Origin: Paracoccaceae bacterium
Lineage (GTDB): Bacteria > Pseudomonadota > Alphaproteobacteria > Rhodobacterales > Rhodobacteraceae
Direction of reading: 5' to 3'
Length of the DNA stretch: 5,288 nucleotides
Assembly (NCBI GenBank): GCA_003551745.1
Contig: PUNI01000183.1
Coordinates: forward strand, 1 to 5,288
Part shown: piece by piece, positions 1-4,776 of the stretch
Layout: every line of letters starts with the position of its first letter
Position numbering within the stretch: position 1 is the stretch's first letter
Notes under the pieces: generated by a model
The model's database searches: none
Told to the model about the DNA's origin: nothing
Seen by the model: the letters and a program-made list of their open reading frames with translations, nothing else
Program-made: the position numbers and the translations under genes

Positions 1-679
1 CGCCATTTGCGAGTATTTCGAGAAAGACGGGCGCCTCGCGGCCGCCGCGCAGCACGATGGCCCCACGCTCAGGGTCCGCATGCCAGCGGCCGATGTCGCC
101 CGAGCTGTCGCTGGCGCCGCCGTATGTCTGGCTCAGGTGATAGATCTGGTCCGGCCAGAGGTTCAGATGCCACGTCATGCCGGGCCCCGAGGCCATGGGC
201 GTGGTGCCGGTGAAGCTTGCCGGCAGCCTCAGACCCGGGGCGGTATATATCTGTGCGCCGCGCTCGGGGCGTGCCGGAACGCGGCGCAGGATGACTTCCA
301 CCTCCATCGGGGCGTCGCGGGTGATGACCGGGGCGTGGGTGTCCGTCGTCATCAGAAGCCGATCCCCGAGGGTGATGCGCGCCCGGACGGAATAGCTGTG
401 GCGGTCGTCGATCAGGGCCGGATCATAGGTCAGCACAAAGGAATAGGGCGGCGCGACCAGGGGCTGGTGCGTGTCGGTGGCGATCACCTCGGCCGGGGCG
501 CCGGGGCGCGACACGTCTTGCAGCATTACCTCCAGCACGGCGCCGGGCGGGAGCATGGCGTGATCGAGGTAGGTCGCCGTGCCGGTGACGCGCGCCTCGC
601 TGGCAGTGGCGCCGCCGATCGGAGCGGACAGGCCCACCAGCAGGGCGACAATGAAGAGGGGCAGGTGAACGGGGCGCAT
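1..679 (-). CDS. Exported YbaY-domain + NlpE-type protein, C-terminus cut by window edge
   Basis: This gene has no stop in the window; 226 residues are visible before it runs off the left edge. It opens with a Sec-type signal peptide (basic MRPVH, hydrophobic run about residues 8-19, likely cleavage near ATA-S, residue 26). There is no cysteine for a lipobox, unlike most YbaY and NlpE lipoproteins. Residues about 29-133 match the YbaY/YscW-like beta domain: VTGTATYLDHAMLPPGAVLE, 'LQDVSRPGAPAEVIA', 'YDPALID..HSYSVRARI', 'TTDTHAPV'. Residues about 153-224 align with the NlpE N-terminal domain (copper-resistance/adhesion-sensing lipoprotein family): 'LPASFTGTTP', then 'LNLWPDQIYHL', 'GDIGRW', 'IVLRGGREAP'. 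The family's CxxC is replaced by MASG. The start at 679 follows a weak GAG-like ribosome site and lies 24 bp after the preceding gene, suggesting co-transcription. A periplasmic envelope-stress or metal-related role is inference. A third domain (for example META) may lie beyond the edge. Confidence 0.85.
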   Translation of the reverse strand, partial: MRPVHLPLFIVALLVGLSAPIGGATASEARVTGTATYLDHAMLPPGAVLEVMLQDVSRPGAPAEVIATDTHQPLVAPPYSFVLTYDPALIDDRHSYSVRARITLGDRLLMTTDTHAPVITRDAPMEVEVILRRVPARPERGAQIYTAPGLRLPASFTGTTPMASGPGMTWHLNLWPDQIYHLSQTYGGASDSSGDIGRWHADPERGAIVLRGGREAPVFLEILANG

Positions 680-703
680 CGCAAAGCTCGCGGGTTGGGG
701 GGG

Positions 704-1093
704 TCAGGCCGACAGGACCCGGGCCTTCTGTGCGGCAAATTCCGCCTCGGTCAGCACGCCCTTTTCCTTCAGCTCCGTCAGCTTGGCCAGTTCGTCGGCC
801 GGCGAGATCTGCGCCACCGAGCGGATGTAGCTGCGGCGCGTCTCCTCCGCACGGGCCATCGCGTCGGCGGCGTGCTCCTGCATCCGGTCGCCCCGCGCGA
901 TGATGTAAACCAGTACGCCCAGCCACGGGATGATGATCACGAAGCCGATCCAGAGCGCCTTAGCGACTCCGCTGATGTCCTGCGAGCGGAAGATGTCGGC
1001 CACGACCGAGATCAGAACCCAGAACCAGGCGATGAGCAGAAACAGCAGGAAGATGGACCAGAGGATGTCGAAGAAACCGAGGGAGTTTTCCAT
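704..1093 (-). CDS. Small two-helix membrane protein: PLDc_N-type segment plus SHOCT motif
   Basis: The gene encodes 129 residues. Two hydrophobic helices are visible, about residues 8-32 and 47-66; the second contains 'ALWIGFVIIIPWLGVLVYIIARG', whose P-W-LG-Y-ARG pattern is typical of the PLDc_N (phospholipase D-nuclease N-terminal) membrane segment. No HKD phospholipase catalytic domain follows, so this is a stand-alone membrane segment and not an enzyme. A charged linker (about 67-98) leads to a C-terminal SHOCT motif, residues about 99-127: 'ADELAKLTELKEKGVLTEAE' followed by F and 'AAQKARVL'. SHOCT is a short motif thought to mediate oligomerisation. The protein is therefore predicted to sit in the inner membrane with a helical tail. 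The ATG at 1093 has an AAAGG-like ribosome site about 7 nt upstream. It sits 96 bp after the barrel gene and 24 bp before the YbaY/NlpE-like gene, so it is probably part of the same transcript. Its cellular role is unknown. Confidence 0.88.
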   Translation of the reverse strand: MENSLGFFDILWSIFLLFLLIAWFWVLISVVADIFRSQDISGVAKALWIGFVIIIPWLGVLVYIIARGDRMQEHAADAMARAEETRRSYIRSVAQISPADELAKLTELKEKGVLTEAEFAAQKARVLSA

Positions 1094-1189
1094 GTGGGTG
1101 CCTTTGTTCTAAAGTGTCGGGCGGGGACGGACGCGCCTGTGCCGGGCTCGGCGGCAGTGATGCGTTCTTTTCGCCCATGCGGTGTGGAG

Positions 1190-1999
1190 TCAGCGCGGGA
1201 ACAGGATCGTCGTGCCGATCCGGAAGCCAAATCCACGCGGCCCGCCCTCAGGGCTCTTGGCCCAGTAGCGCAGACCGGCCTGCAGGCTCACCGGCTGGCC
1301 ACCGATCCGGACCAGGCGAGCGGCGGTGAGGTTGACCGGCACAGCCAGAGCCTCGCGCTCCCAGTCGTAGAGTGCCTCGGCACTTGCGGTCAGTGTAACC
1401 GCCGCTGGCGATGTGTAGGAGAGGAACGGCTGGACGAAGCTCTGGTTGACGTTGGCGCGATCCCGGTCACCGCCCACCGACCAGAGATGGTTTAGCAGCG
1501 CGCCATAGGTGAAGGCGCCGTCGATCCGCAGGGCGGCGACGGTGGGGCCAATTGTCCACTTGCCGGTGCCCAGGGCATTCTCGCTGGCGGTGGGCAGGCC
1601 GAAGGCAAGGCCCGCACCCCAGATCAGCCCACCGTCGCTGCCAGCCCCGGCGGGCGAAAGGAAGAAGCTCTGCAGGATGTCGCCCAGACCGGTCTGACTG
1701 CTGCCCGGCACCACGTTCTTCTGCTGGATGACCGGCACGATCGTGCGACTTATCAGGGTCCAGTCGTCGCTCAGCCGAATGGGATAAACCGGCTGAATGT
1801 TTAGCGTTGTGCGCCACCCATCCCGGTCGGCCCCGAAGCCGCGATCGCGATTGATCTGGAAAGGGACGCTGACGAGATCGGCGATCGGGTTCGTCAGGGT
1901 TTGCGCAAGCTCGGCATCCTGCGCGGACGCGGCAGTGGGTAACCACGCGATCAGCGCAACAACCAGCACGATGGCCGGCGCGCAACGAGTTTCGGTCAT
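1190..1999 (-). CDS. Outer-membrane beta-barrel transporter-like protein ('neuromedin U' family)
   Basis: The product is 269 residues. A clear Sec signal peptide occupies residues 1-26 (hydrophobic core IVLVVALIAWLP, cleavage after ASA before QD). The mature part is rich in alternating beta strands and ends in 'IGTTILFPR', as expected for a barrel. Family hallmarks include 'LAQTLTNPIADLVSVPFQ', 'LNIQPVYPIRLSDDW', 'RTIVPVI', 'GLGDILQSFFLSP', 'WGAGLAFGLPTA', 'YGALLNHLWSVGGD', 'NQSFVQPFLSYT' and 'LQAGLRYWAKSPEGGPRGFG'. This family is commonly annotated in bacteria as 'transporter' or, misleadingly, 'neuromedin U'; its substrate is unknown. The start at 1999 is supported by a good ribosome site (AGGGAAGA, 5 nt spacer) and places the signal peptide at the N-terminus. 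An in-frame ATG at 2092 overlaps the aquaporin stop (ATGA) but would put 31 extra residues before the signal peptide, so it is less likely. The gene follows aqpZ directly and may share its transcript. Confidence 0.85.
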   Translation of the reverse strand: MTETRCAPAIVLVVALIAWLPTAASAQDAELAQTLTNPIADLVSVPFQINRDRGFGADRDGWRTTLNIQPVYPIRLSDDWTLISRTIVPVIQQKNVVPGSSQTGLGDILQSFFLSPAGAGSDGGLIWGAGLAFGLPTASENALGTGKWTIGPTVAALRIDGAFTYGALLNHLWSVGGDRDRANVNQSFVQPFLSYTSPAAVTLTASAEALYDWEREALAVPVNLTAARLVRIGGQPVSLQAGLRYWAKSPEGGPRGFGFRIGTTILFPR

Positions 2000-2004
2000 C
2001 GGAG

Positions 2005-2012
2005 TCTTCCCT
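2005..2012 (-). promoter_or_regulatory. Ribosome binding site deciding the barrel-gene start
   Basis: AGGGAAGA reads on the minus strand with a 5-nt spacer to the ATG at 1999. It favours that start over the in-frame ATG at 2092, which overlaps the aquaporin stop codon and has only aquaporin coding sequence upstream. Confidence 0.65.
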
Positions 2013-2088
2013 GTTTGGCGCCGGTGGCTGGGAGTTCGCAAATGCGCCTCCAGGCCCGGGCTGTCTTGGCCGTTGCCGGATGGATGGA

Positions 2089-2814
2089 TCATGGCGCTGA
2101 TGCCGCCGCCCCCTCCGATGCGGCCACCGGCCCCTCCGAGAGCAGCCCCGCCCAGATTGCCGCGCCCGCGGCCGCGCCGATCAGGGGCGCCACCCAGAAC
2201 AGCCAAAGCTGGCCGACCGCTCCGGTCTCGGCGAACAGGGCGACCGCCGTGGAGCGGGCGGGGTTCACGGAGGTGTTCGTCACCGGGATCGAGATCAGGT
2301 GGATCAGCGTCAGCCCGAAGCCGATGGCGATCGGGGCGAAGCCCGCCGGCGCCCGTGATGACGTCGCGCCGAGGATGATCAGCAGGAAAAATGCGGTCAG
2401 CACGACTTCGATCAGAAAGGCCGATATCAGGCCGTAACCGCCTGGCGAGTGGGTACCGTAGCCATTGGATGCGAAACCTCCCGCGCTCCAGCCCGGCGCG
2501 CCGGATGCGATCATGTAGATTAGGAGGGCAGCCAGAAGGCCGCCGACGACCTGTGCGCCCCAATAGGCCGGCAGATCCGCCCAGGCGAAGCGGCCCGACA
2601 CGGCGAGGCCCAGCGACACCGCCGGGTTGAAATGCCCGCCTGAGATGTGGCCGACGGCATAGGCCATGGTAAGCACGCTCAGCCCGAAGGCCAGCGAGAC
2701 GCCGACGAAGCCGATCCCGAGTTCGGGAAAGCCCGCCGCCAGGACGGCGCTGCCGCAGCCGCCGAAGACGAGCCAGAAGGTGCCGAAGAATTCCGCCGAA
2801 AGTTTCTTCATCAT
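2089..2814 (-). CDS. aqpZ: Aquaporin Z-type water channel
   Basis: The gene encodes 241 residues, close to E. coli AqpZ (231), with a short extra small-residue C-terminal tail ([16 protein letters not shown]). It is an inner-membrane channel passing water along osmotic gradients. Six membrane helices fit about residues 5-27, 35-55, 82-103, 130-150, 157-175 and 200-224, with the two re-entrant NPA loops at 63-65 (HFNPAVS) and 184-186 (SVNPARS). The selectivity-filter residues of water-specific aquaporins are present: Phe43, His172, Thr181 and Arg187. Other AqpZ hallmarks are '[20 protein letters not shown]', '[14 protein letters not shown]' and '[19 protein letters not shown]'. Cys20 is kept; the E. 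coli Cys9 position is Phe. The start is ATG at 2814 or the adjacent ATG at 2811; the ribosome site is weak (GGA about 9 nt upstream of the first). It follows a 311-bp gap that holds an inverted repeat, so it is probably the first gene of the aqpZ-barrel-SHOCT-YbaY/NlpE group. Confidence 0.97.
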   Translation of the reverse strand: MMKKLSAEFFGTFWLVFGGCGSAVLAAGFPELGIGFVGVSLAFGLSVLTMAYAVGHISGGHFNPAVSLGLAVSGRFAWADLPAYWGAQVVGGLLAALLIYMIASGAPGWSAGGFASNGYGTHSPGGYGLISAFLIEVVLTAFFLLIILGATSSRAPAGFAPIAIGFGLTLIHLISIPVTNTSVNPARSTAVALFAETGAVGQLWLFWVAPLIGAAAGAAIWAGLLSEGPVAASEGAAASAP

Positions 2815-2878
2815 CGTTTCACATCCAGATACGAGGGCGGGGCGCCGCCAGGGTTCGCGGGAACGGCCTCGTCAGGGA

Positions 2879-2895
2879 CACAGATGCAATCTGTG
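2879..2895. promoter_or_regulatory. 17-bp inverted repeat upstream of aqpZ, candidate operator
   Basis: CACAGAT-GCA-ATCTGTG is a perfect 7-bp dyad with a 3-nt centre, ending about 64 bp upstream of the aqpZ start. A direct repeat TGCAATC (2885-2891, 2894-2900) overlaps it. Size and position fit a binding site for a dimeric regulator of aqpZ, but no binding protein can be named and a small RNA hairpin is an alternative. Confidence 0.35.
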
Positions 2896-3092
2896 CAATC
2901 CGATCCGGTACGGGTCCTGCGTGCAGGTGCCCGCCCGATCCACGCCTGCCCGCCGGCTCTCAACTTCCCGGGTCCCGCTTGCAGATGCCGTAGGGGCGCC
3001 CCGCACTGCAGCGTGCGGTCGAGATCCAGCGCCGCCTCGGTCCTGGCACCGCGAGGGAAAGGCGGTTCGGGACGGAAGCGGCGCCGGTAGGC

Positions 3093-3116
3093 CCGGGCGC
3101 CCCGCGGGGCGCCCGG
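3093..3116 (-). terminator. GC-rich perfect palindrome, candidate terminator of the lipocalin-like gene
   Basis: A perfect 24-nt palindrome (12-nt arms, CCGGGCGCCCCG and its complement, no spacer) begins 9 nt after the stop codon of the lipocalin-like gene. In RNA it would form a very stable all-GC stem with a small loop. No T-run follows on the minus strand, so it is not a textbook intrinsic terminator. It may act as a weak terminator or as a 3'-end stabilising hairpin. Confidence 0.5.
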
Positions 3117-3125
3117 ATTGCGGTA

Positions 3126-4493
3126 TCAGAGGGTCGGCTTCCAGGGGCCGTCCTCGTCCTCGGGCAGGCCGCGAGAGATCGGCGGGCCCATCGAATGGTC
3201 GGTGCCGTCGTCGTAGGTGCCGGTGAACATGATCATCTCGCAGAAACCGGTCGCCACGATCGGCCCGTCCGGCCCGCCTTCGCGGAGCTGGATCACCCCC
3301 TCGATATAGGGTCCGGCGAAACCGAGGCCCTCCTGCTCCTCAATGGTCGGTTCGTACCAGAAGGTGCCGTGCGGCGTCTCGATCCGGCCGTACCAGGGAT
3401 ACACGATACCCGATTTCTCCGAGGTCCACATCCGCTCGGGGATCAGCTTGAAGGCCGGGCCGAAGGCGTAACTCCGCTCGAAGGTCTCGCCGTCCATGTG
3501 GAAGTAGCGGTTCACGTTGTAATTCGGATTCCGGAAGTTCTCGCCTGCGTAGTACTGGCGGAAGGTCATCAGGTCGCCGCTCTCCTCGAACCGGAACCAG
3601 GCCCAGAAATAGCGATACTGATACGTGTTGCGGAAGTTGCCCCACTGGTGCTCGAACCAGCCGGTGCCCTCGAAACGGACCGTGCGGCCGGCCACTTCGA
3701 GTTCGCCCGACGAGGCCATGTCGGGCGCCGTGTAATAGATCGTCAGGCCGTACATCGTTTCCGGATTCTGGCGCTTCTGCGGATCGACGCCGATGCTTTC
3801 CAGACCCCAATAGGCCATCGGCGCATACCCCGGCGCCTGGGCCCGGGACGTCATCGAGAGGCGGAACGGTTCGTTCCAGTCGTCCTTCTCGGTGGTGTAG
3901 CCGCCGAACTCCCACGTCTCGGTGGCGTGCGTGTAGGCGGTGGTGAAGCCGCTCTTGCCGTCGTCGATCTGGTAGCGGAAGTGAAAGTCGTCCGCATCCG
4001 GCGCCGAGCCTTCGGTGGTCATCGGTCCGGTGATGTAGAGCAGCGCGGTGTGGAACTCGCCGGTGTCGAGGTTGTGGAAGGCGAACAGCACATTGTGCAG
4101 CGGGCGGCCTTCCGCCGCGACCCAGCCCTGGCTGAGCGGCACCCAGAACACCGAAATGCGCTCGCCGGTGTCGAGGTCGCGGCCGAGCACGGTGATGTAG
4201 TGCCACTCGTTGAAGTCGTTGCTCTGGTAGAATTCTCCGCCATGCCAGGCATGGTCGCGCGGGAGGGTATAGAGCGCCTGCCCGGTCGTCGTCTCGATGC
4301 CCGGTCCCTGTAGGGGGGCCGGCCCGTTCGAGGCGCGCGCCGGACGGGTCGTTGCGGCCATCGTGCCGGCCATCGTGCCCGCAAAGGCACCGGAGCCGAG
4401 CAGAAGCCCCGTGGCGGGGGCGGCCTTCAGCAGGTCTCGACGGGTATGCCCGGACGGTATCGTCGTCGCGGTGTCCTTGTCGTCGCTGGTCAT
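3126..4493 (-). CDS. Tat-exported AttH/CrtC-type lipocalin-like protein
   Basis: The product is 455 residues. The N-terminus carries a twin-arginine export signal: T17-R18-R19-D-L-L-K followed by a long hydrophobic, small-residue stretch (about 24-48) and probable cleavage near ARA-S (54/55). The mature part has two lipocalin-like halves as in AttH and carotenoid 1,2-hydratase (CrtC). The first half shows 'FNEWHYITVLGRDLDTGERI' (95-113, the family's E-W-x-Y signature). The second begins after 'YWGLESIGVD' and contains the signature 'GTGWFEHQWGNF' (276-287), matching the family's W-x-D/E-x-Q/E-W-G. Aromatic residues are abundant throughout. Tat export implies folding, possibly with a ligand, before secretion to the periplasm. 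CrtC itself hydrates carotenoids, but no carotenoid genes are in view, so the substrate is not assigned. The start at 4493 is fixed by the strong ribosome site; an in-frame ATG at 4565 would bury the Tat signal. A LysR gene lies upstream in the same direction. The signal region holds an exact 12-bp tandem duplication. Confidence 0.85.
   Translation of the reverse strand: MTSDDKDTATTIPSGHTRRDLLKAAPATGLLLGSGAFAGTMAGTMAATTRPARASNGPAPLQGPGIETTTGQALYTLPRDHAWHGGEFYQSNDFNEWHYITVLGRDLDTGERISVFWVPLSQGWVAAEGRPLHNVLFAFHNLDTGEFHTALLYITGPMTTEGSAPDADDFHFRYQIDDGKSGFTTAYTHATETWEFGGYTTEKDDWNEPFRLSMTSRAQAPGYAPMAYWGLESIGVDPQKRQNPETMYGLTIYYTAPDMASSGELEVAGRTVRFEGTGWFEHQWGNFRNTYQYRYFWAWFRFEESGDLMTFRQYYAGENFRNPNYNVNRYFHMDGETFERSYAFGPAFKLIPERMWTSEKSGIVYPWYGRIETPHGTFWYEPTIEEQEGLGFAGPYIEGVIQLREGGPDGPIVATGFCEMIMFTGTYDDGTDHSMGPPISRGLPEDEDGPWKPTL
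4355..4379 (-). repeat. Tandem 12-bp duplication in the Tat signal peptide coding region
   Basis: Two exact adjacent copies of GGCCATCGTGCC (4356-4367 and 4368-4379, plus strand), extended one base leftwards at the same period. On the coding strand this gives Gly-Thr-Met-Ala twice (residues 39-46), lengthening the hydrophobic part of the signal by four residues without a frameshift. It looks like a slippage duplication. Confidence 0.85.
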
Positions 4494-4498
4494 GTCAT

Positions 4499-4506
4499 TC
4501 CTCTCC
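4499..4506 (-). promoter_or_regulatory. Strong ribosome binding site for the lipocalin-like gene
   Basis: GGAGAGGA on the minus strand, 5 nt before the ATG at 4493. It selects this start over the longer in-frame ATG at 4565. Confidence 0.75.
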
Positions 4507-4542
4507 CTCGGGTCGATGATACGGCGGCGCGCGCCCGCCCGG

Positions 4543-4552
4543 CAGGTACCTG
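4543..4552. repeat. 10-bp palindrome CAGGTACCTG in the lipocalin-like gene leader
   Basis: A perfect palindrome about 50 bp upstream of the start codon; the outer G/C pair (4541/4554) also matches after one mismatch. It could be an operator half-turn or part of a leader hairpin. Short palindromes occur by chance in GC-rich DNA. Confidence 0.25.
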
Positions 4553-4584
4553 TCGCAAGGGACATCTGCGGGACGGACAGGGCG

Positions 4585-4599
4585 CAGGCGCCGCGCCTG
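4585..4599. repeat. 15-bp GC inverted repeat in the lipocalin-like gene leader
   Basis: CAGGCGC-C-GCGCCTG, 7-bp arms with a single central base, about 92 bp upstream of the lipocalin-like start. In RNA it would need to open a few pairs to form a loop. It may be a leader hairpin or part of an attenuator-like structure; no T-run follows. Confidence 0.3.
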
Positions 4600-4612
4600 T
4601 TTGGCGGGTGCT

Positions 4613-4641
4613 ATGTCACAGAGGGCAAGGTCGGGGTCCAA
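4613..4641 (-). promoter_or_regulatory. Weak candidate promoter for the lipocalin-like gene
   Basis: On the minus strand TTGGAC (4641-4636) is followed after 17 nt by TGACAT (4618-4613). The -35 is fair and the -10 matches only three of six consensus bases. It lies just downstream of the dyad cluster at 4657-4680, which fits an activator-dependent promoter with a poor -10. It implies a leader of about 110 nt. Confidence 0.22.
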
Positions 4642-4656
4642 TATCAAAGCTGACGG

Positions 4657-4680
4657 CTGTGATGCACATTTCAATTGTGC
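4657..4680. promoter_or_regulatory. Overlapping dyad repeats, candidate regulator (LysR-type?) binding site
   Basis: Read on the minus strand, GCACAATTGAAATGTGC (4680-4664) is a 17-bp palindrome with one mismatched pair. The TGTGC arm also pairs with a second site to form TGTG-CAT-CACA (4668-4658). Another TCACAG/CTGTGA pair links 4616-4621 with 4657-4662. AT-rich dyads like this, upstream of a gene next to a LysR-type regulator, are typical operator arrangements. Which protein binds is inference; no match to a named operator consensus is claimed. Confidence 0.4.
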
Positions 4681-4761
4681 CCAGCCAGGCACTGGCGTCC
4701 GCCGCGCCTCGGCCGTGTCGGACAGTCACGGTCGTTTCATGCCGATCTGGAGCGCCAGTTC

Positions 4762-4776
4762 CGGGCGAGATGCCCG
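4762..4776 (-). terminator. Weak hairpin immediately after the LysR stop codon
   Basis: CGGGC-ATCTC-GCCCG on the minus strand gives a 5-bp GC stem with a 5-nt loop directly after the TGA. There is no T-run, so it is at best a weak terminator and read-through into the lipocalin-like gene is possible. Confidence 0.22.

Larger units (their letters stand above)
2815..3125. other. 311-bp intergenic gap between lipocalin-like gene and aqpZ
   Basis: No gene is supported here. It holds a strong GC palindrome near its 3125 end, a 17-bp inverted repeat at 2879-2895, a direct repeat TGCAATC at 2885-2891 and 2894-2900, and a small inverted repeat CCTGC-GT-GCAGG at 2916-2927. I could not find a convincing -35/-10 pair for aqpZ. 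The minus strand stays open for 105 codons in one frame between the upstream TGA (3128-3126) and a TGA at 2813-2811, but that frame has no ATG or usable GTG and many A/T third positions, so I treat it as noncoding. The segment probably holds the end of the upstream transcript and the aqpZ promoter/leader. Confidence 0.6.

Noticed and set aside
704..1093. Phospholipase D function for the PLDc_N-type protein
   Set aside because: The protein is only 129 residues and has no HxKxxxxD motif; only the membrane segment of that architecture is present.
1094..1189. Terminator or promoter between the barrel gene and the SHOCT gene
   Set aside because: Only a 4-bp GCCG/CGGC stem and a small CTTT/AAAG pair near 1102-1114 are visible, with no T-run and no -35/-10 pair, so nothing firm is supported.
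80..1495. Plus-strand open frame of 471 codons
   Set aside because: It lies antisense to three genes with clear family signatures, is rich in Arg, Gly, Asp and Gln with no domain or signal, and is the usual by-product of GC-rich coding DNA on the opposite strand.
2093..2563. Upstream extension of the barrel-gene frame through the aqpZ gene
   Set aside because: The extension is simply the aquaporin gene read out of frame; the signal peptide and ribosome site set the start at 1999.
3195..4313. Plus-strand open frame of 372 codons opposite the lipocalin-like gene
   Set aside because: Its sequence is Val/Glu/Arg-rich low complexity without recognisable motifs, and the minus strand carries a well-supported protein with Tat and lipocalin signatures.
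4494..4565. Longer lipocalin-like protein starting at ATG 4565
   Set aside because: The 24 added residues would precede the Tat signal and overlap the strong ribosome site that points to 4493.
4658..4674. CRP-type site (TGTGA-N6-TCACA)
   Set aside because: The plus strand reads TGTGA-TGCACA-TTTCA; only one half-site matches well, so I do not call it a CRP site.
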